The position numbers and the translations under genes are program-made. DNA of 20,927 nucleotides from Chlamydiota bacterium (GTDB taxonomy: Bacteria; Chlamydiota; Chlamydiia; Chlamydiales; Criblamydiaceae): the NCBI GenBank assembly GCA_021772365.1, contig JAJFMC010000376.1, forward strand, positions 1 through 20,927, read 5' to 3'. Numbering within the stretch: position 1 is the stretch's first letter; every line of letters begins with the position of its first letter. Shown piece by piece: positions 8,801 to 15,959 of this stretch. The notes below the pieces were generated by a model. It ran no database searches. It was not told where the DNA came from and saw only the letters and a list, made by a program, of their open reading frames with translations.

Positions 8801-9182
8801 CAGTAACATTCTCTAAACTGCTAGAAAAAGTTTCAATCGTCTCTTTAAATTGTTCAAATGGAGAACCGGCCATTTGTTCAAAAAGTGTTACAGTTTTTTT
8901 AAGCACATTTTTTTGATGTTCATCAAGGGTAACTTGTCGAGCAGAAACAGCTTTAAAATAGCTTTCCAAAGCGTCCGATAAATTACTGATCAAATATTGA
9001 TTGACAAGTTTTGCAGCCCCCTTAATGGAGTGCGCAACACGAGAAAGATTCAAGACTGAATCAGAATGTCCAATGGAGAAATAACTATCCATTTCAACAT
9101 TGTACTCTTTCACCTGTGATTGTAATTCATTATGGAACAACTCTAAAATAGAATAGTCTCCACTCATCTGTTGATCAGTCAC
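5898..9182 (-). CDS. cheA: CheA hybrid kinase (WspE-like) with several Hpt domains and a receiver
   Basis: 1094 residues, about 340 longer than WspE as I remember it. Order: Hpt 1 with His51 (VAHSIKGAAKL); an Hpt-like segment at about 170-265 whose motif VAAGKVQDIGGKF lacks the His; a full Hpt with His374 (AAHSVKGAARI); a Glu/Lys/Gln-rich linker; the dimerisation segment from about 545; an HATPase with N-box Asn682 in HLIRNAIDHGIE, DDGRGVD and GRGIGLNVV; a CheW-like regulatory domain; and a C-terminal receiver with RILVVDDS, Asp1022 in DLVITDIDMPRMNG and the conserved Lys in YLTKSS. It should autophosphorylate in a receptor/CheW array and pass phosphate to its own receiver, to CheB and to the phosphatase regulator. 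The start is GTG at 9182, after AAGGAGGG, overlapping the wspD stop by 8 bases; the next Met (9167) is too far from that site. Confidence 0.95.
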   Translation of the reverse strand: MTDQQMSGDYSILELFHNELQSQVKEYNVEMDSYFSIGHSDSVLNLSRVAHSIKGAAKLVNQYLISNLSDALESYFKAVSARQVTLDEHQKNVLKKTVTLFEQMAGSPFEQFKETIETFSSSLENVTEQIQKIIENASDTKNQNSTDGDKEQTCSEKKTNTVDKKELLNQLEQYAGIIDRGMNQIKANFDDELVLDDMRVAAGKVQDIGGKFPLEIVALIGSALYRCFEAAFKKQLIWTRGHMDLLVESVDFLKRLSVCDLKSVDSWLGKHGNNADAIASVLLAISREASLIPIKKTAKSNSEGRSERVENSGSTVKIEKSDNKNSDIVLDKNMFDLFYAELEQRVREMNEGLLSLEKQPDDHKILEGLMRAAHSVKGAARIVELPQISRLAHALEDFFTEIPKNQSLVSGNHIDSLLRGVDLLERLTQVPFENVDVWLKNHAVEIDEFVKMASELPEKVTSQQGVVFQEQTVNEKTETEEIEHVEPPKKSSQEHLHKHQKVQKSQGNDKNAIASNPFLRVSANILNKLMGLAGESLVEARWLSPYLESLASLKRSQGKLGHEVDKLGEYLRLNFHDERAQSIVQSLKQNLSECNIRLNERVGDLELYMQRQTSLSDRLYSEVISSRMRPFADGIEFFPRLVRDVSKQLNKKVKLVVEGKNTPVDREILEKLESPLNHLIRNAIDHGIEMPEERVQKGKTEAGTIKLEVSHRAGMLYIVVSDDGRGVDLKNLTTKIIEKGFVTHTMAEKLSDAELLEFMFLPGFSTSQELTELSGRGIGLNVVQNMVHEVGGTIKAITENGLSFHLQLPLTLSVIRALLVEISDEPYAIPLARLKRIMFLPKERIQVIEHRQYFHEDDKNIGIIAAQQFLKLQVPQHYHNELCVIIISDGINDYGVIVDRFLGEKELVVHELDPQLGRVPDISGGAFMEDGSPILIIDVEDMIRSIDKQLSKGALENIEFDDEDQNMDKKKKRILVVDDSITVREVESRLLQNQGYFVDTAINGVDGWNAVRVGNYDLVITDIDMPRMNGIEFVQSIRADKKLQDLPVVIVSYKERESDRNAGLEAGANYYLTKSSFHDETLLCAVRELIKGNE

Positions 9183-9768
9183 ATGCCCTCCTTTTCAAAC
9201 TATAAAAAAGAAGCTCTTCTTCAATATACCCAATATCTTTTCCATCTAAATGAAATATGCCTTTAAAAAAGTTCGCTGTTGATTTTGATACCGTAACAGG
9301 GACATTCACTAAAGAAGATAATACAACCCTTCTAATACCAAAAATTTCATCTACTCTAATGACCCAATCATCTTTATCTAAACTAATCAAACACATAAAT
9401 CCTGATTCCAGAGTATCATTACATTGGTCACTATCTTTCGTAATTTCTAAAACGTTTGTGAGAGAGATATAGAGTTTCAGCTGCCCTCCCACATTCACTG
9501 TACCCTTCAATATATCATTCATCCTATGAGGAATGGTATGTACAGTCCTCATAGACATGATATCTTTAATCACCTTCACGGATAATGCCAGCCACTCATT
9601 CTTTGAACGAAATATAAGTACCGACTGCAACGTTTCGTCTAGAGTTTCATCTTTCCCCTGTTTAATCAGCTCGGTCCATTCTTCTACATATCCAGGCGGG
9701 CTATCTCTTTTGAGTAGTTCATTGATTACCCATTCATTACGATTTTTCGTCGAGTATTCATCAACCAT
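9175..9768 (-). CDS. wspD: CheW-like adaptor, WspD type
   Basis: 197 residues. After an N-terminal leader with PPGYVEEWTELI, the CheW domain runs SVLIFRSKNEWLALSVKVIK, then HTIPHR, NVGGQLKLYISLTNVLEI and WVIRVDEIFGI. The phrases YxEEWT and HxIPHR are those I associate with WspD. The cysteine-containing N-terminal segment I remember from Pseudomonas WspD is missing. The protein should couple a receptor to the CheA hybrid. ATG at 9768 is chosen because AGGGGG lies six bases upstream and it overlaps the preceding stop as ATGGTTGA; an in-frame ATG at 9783 sits over that ribosome site. It is the second gene of the operon. Confidence 0.88.
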   Translation of the reverse strand: MVDEYSTKNRNEWVINELLKRDSPPGYVEEWTELIKQGKDETLDETLQSVLIFRSKNEWLALSVKVIKDIMSMRTVHTIPHRMNDILKGTVNVGGQLKLYISLTNVLEITKDSDQCNDTLESGFMCLISLDKDDWVIRVDEIFGIRRVVLSSLVNVPVTVSKSTANFFKGIFHLDGKDIGYIEEELLFYSLKRRACD

Positions 9769-10195
9769 AAGGAACCCCCTCATAGCAAAAATGAAAGATG
9801 AGAGGAACGTCTACATTTTTAACCACTCCAATCGGAGTATTCCACATCCCTGAAATATACGGATTCCGTTTACTTTCTGTAGAATTTTCTAAAAAGTCAT
9901 TTCTATTAACCTCAACAGTTTTCATCACCCCTTCAGCTAGAACACCAATTTTTCGATCATCTAAAGATTCGAGTATCATGATTCTTGAATGGATCTGCGG
10001 GGCGGCTCTTTCTCCGGAGTACAGGTGACAAAAATCTAAAAGGGGAATCAGACTTCCCCGATAATTGATGAGTCCATCAAAATGCTGGTTCGTAGATACA
10101 GAATCCACAGGATTGATTCGGTGTATGATCTCTACAACATAACTGGTATCTAGAACAAACTGTGTTTCTTTCACAAGAAATAGTAGATAAAGCAT
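9761..10195 (-). CDS. wspB: CheW-like adaptor, WspB type
   Basis: 144 residues, a single CheW domain: MLYLLFLVKETQFVLDTSYV, then INYRGSLIPLLDFCHLYSG, RIMILESLDDRKIGVLAEGV and a C-terminal VPLIFHF. The opening MLYLLF and the order next to a WspD-like adaptor match WspB. It is the first gene of the visible operon. The ATG at 10195 has GGAG eight bases upstream. The 130-bp gap before it holds a hairpin and only a weak promoter candidate (TTGTAA-N17-TACTTT on the minus strand, about 10212-10240). In Pseudomonas the receptor gene wspA precedes wspB; here that place is taken by an unrelated small gene. Two non-identical adaptors suggest one binds receptor and kinase while the other serves in a different array position, as proposed for Wsp. 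Confidence 0.88.
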   Translation of the reverse strand: MLYLLFLVKETQFVLDTSYVVEIIHRINPVDSVSTNQHFDGLINYRGSLIPLLDFCHLYSGERAAPQIHSRIMILESLDDRKIGVLAEGVMKTVEVNRNDFLENSTESKRNPYISGMWNTPIGVVKNVDVPLIFHFCYEGVPYG

Positions 10196-10270
10196 CCCAA
10201 AATCTCCAAGCCTCTTCTCTTGGAAAGTACTTGAAATACATATGAATTACAATAGAGGGAATTTTAAAAG

Positions 10271-10315
10271 CAGGGTAAAGGACATTAAAAGAGATCTTTT
10301 AACACCTATACCCTG
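10271..10315 (-). terminator. Long nested hairpin, probable terminator of the small upstream gene
   Basis: CAGGGTA (10271-10277) pairs with TACCCTG (10309-10315), an inner AGG pairs with CCT, and TTAAAAG (10285-10291) pairs with CTTTTAA (10296-10302) around a 4-base loop. This gives about 17 bp with small internal loops. On the minus strand it starts 10 bases after the stop at 10325 and is followed by CTTTTAAAATT. It would separate the small gene from the Wsp-like operon; read-through or a role as an operator for wspB is also possible. Confidence 0.55.
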
Positions 10316-10324
10316 ATAATAAAA

Positions 10325-10540
10325 TTAGCAGCAAGAAGACTCTTGCTCTACTGCTTCAGGCTCATCAAAGTAATTCTGAGCCCCTTGGATGAGAAATTCA
10401 GCAAGTACAGGATCACCGTCATAGCTAAGTTCAACGTTCATTTCCCCTGAATTGCTCGGCTCTTCGCAAGTAATTAACACGTAACACGCTGTATTATCGC
10501 TGATTTTCTCTCTTATTTCTTCATGTATATGATTCTTCAT
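10325..10540 (-). CDS. Small acidic protein ending in two cysteines, unknown
   Basis: 71 residues, strongly acidic, no membrane segment. The C-terminus is EPEAVEQESSCC. The middle part, VLITCEEPSNSGEMNVELSY, looks like beta structure and AEFLIQGAQNYFDE like a helix, so a small folded domain is plausible. I do not recognise the family. Support for a real gene: protein-like composition, its own hairpin terminator at 10271-10315, and no better overlapping frame. Against: the ribosome site before the ATG at 10540 is weak. A CC C-terminus can be a prenylation or metal site, but nothing else supports that. It precedes the Wsp-like operon on the same strand; a functional link is not shown. Confidence 0.5.
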   Translation of the reverse strand: MKNHIHEEIREKISDNTACYVLITCEEPSNSGEMNVELSYDGDPVLAEFLIQGAQNYFDEPEAVEQESSCC

Positions 10541-10748
10541 GATCCAAAAATACCCGACTCTAACAAAAGTTTCTTATGCTCTGTACCATGTAATACAAAA
10601 ATAATTACTGTTCAACTCTTTTCTTTTTAAAAAAAATATTATCATGACCTCTTTTCTTCAAATAAGGTAAGATCAGGTTATGCCGACTTTGTACAATTTC
10701 CGGTCGATAATACAGAGAAAGCAAAATCCCAAATCTTGAGCTTTATTG

Positions 10749-10760
10749 TGTGTATACACA
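10749..10760. promoter_or_regulatory. 12-bp perfect palindrome upstream of the arginine operon
   Basis: TGTGTATACACA is a perfect palindrome ending 20 bases before the ATG of the M20 gene and just upstream of its ribosome site (AAGGAAGG, 10768-10775). It is placed to act as an operator or to sit within the 5' leader. It does not look like the ArgR box consensus. The rest of the 240-bp gap (10541-10780) shows AT-rich sequence and no confident promoter; TTGAGC at 10736 with AATAAT at 10761 is a weak candidate with a long spacer. Confidence 0.35.
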
Positions 10761-10780
10761 AATAATCAAGGAAGGCCCCC

Positions 10781-12031
10781 ATGAATAAATATCAAGCTCC
10801 CCTTCAATGGCTGTCACAACAAAAAGAGCCCATGGTCGAATTGCTCATTAAATGGGTGAACATCAATTCCGGAACAGAAAATCTGGAAGGTCTTGAAAAG
10901 ATGCTTCTTACTATCACTGAGGCACTTCAAATTTTTGGAGAACAAATAGAGAACATTCCCCTTGAACCCGGTGTAAAGCTTGATAACAACGGAGAGATAC
11001 GCAAACTTCACTTTGGAAATGCCTTACGCCTTATCAAGCGCCCGGAATCCCCCATACAAATTCTCCTATGCGGCCACATGGACACAGTGTACCATGTAGA
11101 TTCTCCCTTCCAAACTGCAAATCGCATAGATGATAACACTCTTGTAGGACCTGGTGCCACCGATATGAAAGGCGGATTAATCGTTATGCTTAAAGCCTTA
11201 GAAGCTTTTGAACAATTCGACCAAAAAGATCAAATTGGCTGGGAAGTCATTATCAATCCCGATGAGGAAATTGGATCTCTTGGTTCAGAGCCATTGATTC
11301 GTAATAGCACAGCAGGCAAAGATCTAGGGTTAATTTTTGAACCTTCATTCCCCGATGGCTTTATTGTATGTGAGCGAAAAGGGTCAACGAATTTTACGAT
11401 TGTATCCAAGGGAGTGTCTGCGCATGCAGGTAGAGATTTCGACAAGGGACGAAATGCGATTACTCACTTAATAAAATTACTTGTTAAGGTCGAGGAACTT
11501 AACGGTACACGTGAAGGACTAACTATTAACTTAGGTCACATATTTGGAGGCGGCCCTACAAATATTGTTCCCGATCTAGCACTATGTCGTTGTAATTCAA
11601 GGATGAAAAAAATGGAAGACGCTGACTTCCTATTGAATAGAGTGGAAGAGCTCATCGAAGAAGAAAATAAGAAGGATGGTGTTGAAATAGAGTTTCATAA
11701 AGCAAGTTACCGACCACCAAAAAAGTTCGATATCGCCCATCAGCATCTTTTTGATGACCTCAAAGAGTGCTCACAAGATCTTTCGCAAAGCTTGAGCTGG
11801 AGACCCAGTGGGGGCGTTTGTGATGGGAACATATTTGCCCAAGAAGGTTTAACGACAGTTGACACTCTAGGTGTTATTGGCTCCGGTATACACACTTATG
11901 ATGAAACAACACATCTTGACAGTCTCACGGAAAGAGCCCGATTATGTGCATTATTTCTGATGAAAATTGCCTCTCATGCTATAGATATAAATAGATACAA
12001 ACAGATGAATGCCACGGTTAAGGAGCAGTGA
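10781..12031 (+). CDS. M20 metallopeptidase, carboxypeptidase G2-like; candidate succinylglutamate desuccinylase
   Basis: 416 residues. Di-zinc M20 sites are all present: His99 and Asp101 in CGHMDTVY, bridging Asp128 in GPGATDMKGG, catalytic Glu162 with ligand Glu163 in NPDEEIGS, Glu187 in FEPSF and His371 in GIHTYDE. The lid/dimer domain contains SAHAG and NIVPD. The pattern resembles carboxypeptidase G2, which cuts the amide between an acyl group and glutamate. It is the first gene of an operon otherwise made of arginine succinyltransferase (AST) enzymes but without astE, whose step is precisely N-succinylglutamate to succinate plus glutamate. I therefore infer that it replaces AstE, which belongs to a different family (M14-like). 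Other N-acyl amino acid or dipeptide substrates remain possible. AAGGAAGG precedes the ATG by 5 bases; no signal peptide, so cytoplasmic. Confidence 0.9.
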   Translation: MNKYQAPLQWLSQQKEPMVELLIKWVNINSGTENLEGLEKMLLTITEALQIFGEQIENIPLEPGVKLDNNGEIRKLHFGNALRLIKRPESPIQILLCGHMDTVYHVDSPFQTANRIDDNTLVGPGATDMKGGLIVMLKALEAFEQFDQKDQIGWEVIINPDEEIGSLGSEPLIRNSTAGKDLGLIFEPSFPDGFIVCERKGSTNFTIVSKGVSAHAGRDFDKGRNAITHLIKLLVKVEELNGTREGLTINLGHIFGGGPTNIVPDLALCRCNSRMKKMEDADFLLNRVEELIEEENKKDGVEIEFHKASYRPPKKFDIAHQHLFDDLKECSQDLSQSLSWRPSGGVCDGNIFAQEGLTTVDTLGVIGSGIHTYDETTHLDSLTERARLCALFLMKIASHAIDINRYKQMNATVKEQ

Positions 12032-12033
12032 CC

Positions 12034-13437
12034 ATGGGACAAACACTTGACAAGTCAACACCCAAACAAGAACTTATCGCCAACAAACTGACGAGTGATC
12101 CTCGAATTGCACAGGCGAAAAAACTCATCGACGAAGCTGTAAGCGAGCACCGAAAAGGCATCGACAAGGTCCTACCTCCAGATCCTGAGAGGGAAGTGGC
12201 ATATAAAGAACTGTTACAACACTTTGGTTCCATGCGCGGTGGCAACTTATGGTATCCATACCTAGGCAGTGGTATCGGTAACGGAGCGCTAGTAGAACTG
12301 ATGGATGGAAGTGTTAAGTATGACTTAATCAGTGGTATCGGCGTTCACTACTGGGGGCATAGCCATCCGGAAATCATCAGTACTAGCGTTGATGCCGCAA
12401 TCTCTGACACCACCATGCAAGGGCATCTCCAGCAGAACGCCGAGAGTTTATATCTTACAAAGACATTAACATCTGCTTCAGGACTAGACCATTGCTTCCT
12501 AACATCTTCTGGTGTAATGGCTAATGAAAACGCTCTAAAAATCATCTTCCAGAATAAATATCCTGCTAACCGTATTCTTGCATTCGAACATTGCTTTGCG
12601 GGAAGGACACTAGCAATTGCCAATATTACCGATAAGTCTCAATATCGAACAGGCCTCCCCACATGTTTGAATGTCGACTACGTCCCATTCTTCGATCCTA
12701 CCAAACCTGAAGAAAGTACTAAGGAAGCATTGAATACTCTAAAAAATCACCTGCAAAGATACCCTGATCAACATGCAGCCATGATTTTTGAACTTGTCCA
12801 AGGAGAGGGAGGGTTTTACCCGGGGAAAACCGCTTTTTTCGTTGCTTTAATGGAAGAACTAAAAAAACATGACGTAAAAGTTTTGGTCGATGAAGTCCAA
12901 ACCTTCGGACGCTTGCCAGAGCTATTCGCCTACCAATACTTCCAACTAGAAAAGTATATCGATGTCGTTACTATCGGAAAACTATCTCAAGTATGTGCAA
13001 CACTCTTCCGCAAAGAGCTCAAACCTAAGCCCGGACTTCTTTCCCAGACGTTTACCGGAAGTTCATCGCAGATTTATTCCGGTCATCTGATTATCAGCAA
13101 CTTGATAAATGGAGAGTACTTTGGACCCAATGGGAAAATTCAGACGATCCACGAATACTTCGTGAGGGGACTTTTAGACATCGAAAATCGCCACCCCGAT
13201 CTTATATGTGGACCATGGGGACTTGGCGCGATGATCGCGTTCACCCCTTACAAAGGTGACCCGAAAAAGGTTTTAGAGCTTAGTCACAGACTCTTTGAAG
13301 CTGGAGTTATCTGTTTTATCACAGGAAACAGCCCCATGAGGATACGGTTTTTAGTGCCTATCGGTGCAATTACAGAAAAAGATATCGATGAAGTATTATC
13401 CATTGTAGAGAGAACATTAGTAACCCAAACAGAATAG
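12034..13437 (+). CDS. Class III PLP aminotransferase; candidate succinylornithine transaminase
   Basis: 467 residues. Fold-type I, class III features: GIGVHYWGHSHPEI near the start, cofactor region SSGVMANENALK, FELVQGEGGFYPG, VDEVQTFGRLPELF and the PLP lysine Lys316 in DVVTIGKLSQVCATLF. The GKxxQVC signature and the length recall lysine 6-aminotransferase-type enzymes rather than the roughly 406-residue AstC/ArgD group. Its place between an M20 hydrolase and astA points to transamination of N-succinylornithine to the semialdehyde that AstD oxidises (inference); ornithine or lysine is an alternative substrate. ATG 12034 is chosen, with AGGAG eight bases upstream; the GTG at 12028 overlaps the preceding stop but lies only two bases from that site. 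The N-terminal 60 residues are an extra helical extension. Confidence 0.9.
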   Translation: MGQTLDKSTPKQELIANKLTSDPRIAQAKKLIDEAVSEHRKGIDKVLPPDPEREVAYKELLQHFGSMRGGNLWYPYLGSGIGNGALVELMDGSVKYDLISGIGVHYWGHSHPEIISTSVDAAISDTTMQGHLQQNAESLYLTKTLTSASGLDHCFLTSSGVMANENALKIIFQNKYPANRILAFEHCFAGRTLAIANITDKSQYRTGLPTCLNVDYVPFFDPTKPEESTKEALNTLKNHLQRYPDQHAAMIFELVQGEGGFYPGKTAFFVALMEELKKHDVKVLVDEVQTFGRLPELFAYQYFQLEKYIDVVTIGKLSQVCATLFRKELKPKPGLLSQTFTGSSSQIYSGHLIISNLINGEYFGPNGKIQTIHEYFVRGLLDIENRHPDLICGPWGLGAMIAFTPYKGDPKKVLELSHRLFEAGVICFITGNSPMRIRFLVPIGAITEKDIDEVLSIVERTLVTQTE

Positions 13438-13444
13438 ATTCAAC

Positions 13445-14476
13445 ATGTTTGTCATTAGACCGGTTAAAGTTTCAGACACACAAAATTTTATTGATTTAGT
13501 GATCATGATGCACGCCGGTATTACCAGCTTGCCAAAAGATATCGATATCTTAAATAGTAAGATCGAAAATTCTGTGAATGCTTTTTTAACAGACCTATGG
13601 GCACCTAACGATGAAACCTATCTGTTTGTACTAGAGAACATCGAATCTAAATCCCTAGGTGGCGTTTGCGGTATCTACTCAAAAACGGGTGTCGAGCAAC
13701 CGGTATATCACTATACAATCGAAGAAGAAGTCCATTTAAACGGTACAGTCAAGCTTCCCATTCAAAAAATCCTAATCGCTAAATCCTATACCAAAGGACC
13801 TTCTGAAAACTGTTCTCTATTTTTACACCCCCGCTACAGAAGAGATGGCCTTGGAAAGCTCCTCTCCCTCTCACGATTGTTATTCATGGCTTCAAACCGT
13901 AAAAGATTCGATGATATTATTATCGCAAATCTCCGTGGAGTCTTCAAAAAAAACGGTAAGTCCATCTTCTGGGAAGAAATCGGCCGTCATTTTCTTGATG
14001 TTGAATACGAAACGCTGCAGCAGCGAATACTAGAAGATCCTGAGCTTATCCCTGCACTATTACCCAAACACCCGATTTACCTGTCATTACTTTCCGATGA
14101 ACTGCGTAGTATTATTGGCCAGCCACACAAAAACTCAGCCCCAGCCCTAAATATGTTAATGAATGAAGGCTTTACATTCTCAAATAAAATTGATCCTTTC
14201 GATGGAGGGCCTGCTGCAACAGCATTTATCGATCAAGTTAACTTCATCAAACACAGTGATGTAGCTGAAGTTTCTTCTATTAAATCGGAGAGCAAAACAG
14301 ACGAAAAAGTCGTCGTCTGTAACAACAGGACCGATTTCCGTGCTACATATGCACACATCAACCCAAGTGTCGACGGAAAAACTCATATCTCTAGGAAAGT
14401 AGCTCGAGCCCTGGAAGTGGATGTTGGTGACACAATCAGGTATAGTTCACTAAATAGAGGGGCCAACAATGGTTAG
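13445..14476 (+). CDS. astA: Arginine N-succinyltransferase
   Basis: 343 residues, the usual AstA length. It transfers succinyl from succinyl-CoA to the alpha-amino group of arginine, the first step of the ammonia-producing AST pathway, in the cytoplasm. Family landmarks: MFVIRPVKVSDTQNFIDLV, GGVCGIYSKTGVEQPVYHYT, the acetyltransferase-like NCSLFLHPRYRRDGLGKLLS, IIANLRGVF, FWEEIGRHFLDVEY, LLPKHPIYLSLL, GQPHKNSAPALNMLMNEGF and FDGGPAATAFIDQV. The last resembles the IDIFDGGP segment of E. coli AstA. The start is 7 bases after the preceding stop with no strong ribosome site, so translation probably depends on coupling. The stop overlaps the astD start. Confidence 0.95.
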   Translation: MFVIRPVKVSDTQNFIDLVIMMHAGITSLPKDIDILNSKIENSVNAFLTDLWAPNDETYLFVLENIESKSLGGVCGIYSKTGVEQPVYHYTIEEEVHLNGTVKLPIQKILIAKSYTKGPSENCSLFLHPRYRRDGLGKLLSLSRLLFMASNRKRFDDIIIANLRGVFKKNGKSIFWEEIGRHFLDVEYETLQQRILEDPELIPALLPKHPIYLSLLSDELRSIIGQPHKNSAPALNMLMNEGFTFSNKIDPFDGGPAATAFIDQVNFIKHSDVAEVSSIKSESKTDEKVVVCNNRTDFRATYAHINPSVDGKTHISRKVARALEVDVGDTIRYSSLNRGANNG

Positions 14477-15959
14477 ATCGACACATTACATCAATGGTCA
14501 ATGGATAGATAGCCAAGGAGAGCTGATGACCTCCAATAACCCATCTAACAATGAAATACTATGGGAAGGGAACGAAGGGACCAAACAGGAAGTCAACCAG
14601 GCAGTTTCATCTGCAAGAGAGGCTCAAACTCCATGGAGTAAATTATCGATGGATGAGCGCATTGATTACCTACATGCATTTCAAAAACTGCTTGAAGATA
14701 ATAAACAAAACCTCGCTGAGACCATCTCCAAAGAGGTAGGTAAACCTTTATGGGAATCGCTGACTGAAGTCGGAGCGATGATAGGAAAAATCAACATTTC
14801 CATAAGATCTTTCCAAGAACGATGCCCGACAAAAAAAGCAGACCTTAACGGCACACAGACAGCCACCCGCCACAAACCTCACGGATGCCTTGCCGTATTC
14901 GGTCCCTATAATTTCCCTGGACATCTACCTAATGGACACATTATTCCCGCCCTACTTGCTGGTAACACAGTTATCTTCAAGCCCAGCGAGCTCACTCCAC
15001 TGGTAGCTGAAGAGACAATCAAACTTTGGGAACAAACGAACATTCCACGAGGTGTGATTCAGTTAATCCAAGGGACGAAAGATACAGCGATACCTTTATC
15101 AACACACAAAGATATTGATGGACTACTCTTTACAGGAAGTTGGGAGACGGGATCAATACTTTCACAAAAGTTTACGACGATGCCAGGAAGGATCCTGGCA
15201 TTAGAACTAGGAGGTAACAACCCCCTTGTCGTTTACAACTGTAAAAACTTACAAGCAGCGGCGTATACGACGATATTATCCAGTTACTTCACTTCAGGGC
15301 AAAGATGCACATGTGCCAGACGATTGATTATCCCCGCAGGGTCAGAAGGTGATGCATTGATACAACTTCTCGAGAACATGATACCAAAAATCGCCGTAGG
15401 CTCTTACAGAGACTCACCTGAACCATTTATGGGGCCTCTCATCTCAGAATCCTCTGCGCACACCATTTTCCAAGCACAAGAGACTCTTAGTGCAAACGGT
15501 GCAACAGTTATCGTAGAAGCCACTGCAATGAAAGAGAGTGCCGCGTTCGTCACCCCCGGGCTCATCGATGTAACTGATGTGCAAAATAGAGAAGATAAAG
15601 AATATTTTGGACCCCTCCTCCAAGTCATACGTGTCAGCAGCTTTGATGAAGCTATCGAAGAAGCTAACAATACAGGATATGGCCTCGCAGCAGGCCTCTT
15701 AAGTGATAGCAGAAATAACTACGAGGAATTCTTTCACCGTATCCGCGCAGGCATTGTCAACTGGAACACACAGACAACAGGAGCCAGCAGCGCGGCACCA
15801 TTTGGTGGTATCGGTAAAAGTGGTAATTTCCACCCAAGCGCCTATTATGCGGCTGACTACTGCAGCTACCCCGTTGCATCCATGGAAACAGAAGAGCTGC
15901 AAATCCCCCAAAAGCTACCCGTAGGACTTGAAGGAATGGAGGAGCTACTGCATGAGTGA
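14469..15959 (+). CDS. astD: Succinylglutamate semialdehyde dehydrogenase
   Basis: 496 residues, full aldehyde dehydrogenase fold. It oxidises N-succinylglutamate 5-semialdehyde to N-succinylglutamate with NAD(P)+. Opening HYINGQWIDSQGE, cofactor region FGPYNFPGHLPNGHIIPALL, general base Glu246 in ALELGGNNPLVV, nucleophile Cys280 in SGQRCTCARRL and the late PFGGIGKSGNFHPSAYYAADYC are as in AstD. The GQRCTCARR form of the active site and the NFPGHLPNGH phrase separate it from general aldehyde dehydrogenases. ATG 14469 overlaps the astA stop as ATGGTTAG with GAGGGG upstream, so the two are probably translationally coupled. Confidence 0.95.
   Translation: MVRSTHYINGQWIDSQGELMTSNNPSNNEILWEGNEGTKQEVNQAVSSAREAQTPWSKLSMDERIDYLHAFQKLLEDNKQNLAETISKEVGKPLWESLTEVGAMIGKINISIRSFQERCPTKKADLNGTQTATRHKPHGCLAVFGPYNFPGHLPNGHIIPALLAGNTVIFKPSELTPLVAEETIKLWEQTNIPRGVIQLIQGTKDTAIPLSTHKDIDGLLFTGSWETGSILSQKFTTMPGRILALELGGNNPLVVYNCKNLQAAAYTTILSSYFTSGQRCTCARRLIIPAGSEGDALIQLLENMIPKIAVGSYRDSPEPFMGPLISESSAHTIFQAQETLSANGATVIVEATAMKESAAFVTPGLIDVTDVQNREDKEYFGPLLQVIRVSSFDEAIEEANNTGYGLAAGLLSDSRNNYEEFFHRIRAGIVNWNTQTTGASSAAPFGGIGKSGNFHPSAYYAADYCSYPVASMETEELQIPQKLPVGLEGMEELLHE

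Noticed and set aside
12028..12033. GTG start for the operon aminotransferase
   Set aside because: Only two bases from the AGGAG site; ATG 12034 has proper spacing.
15928..15951. TTG start for astB
   Set aside because: It adds residues unlike AstB and has no ribosome site; ATG 15952 has GGAGGAG and the usual overlap.
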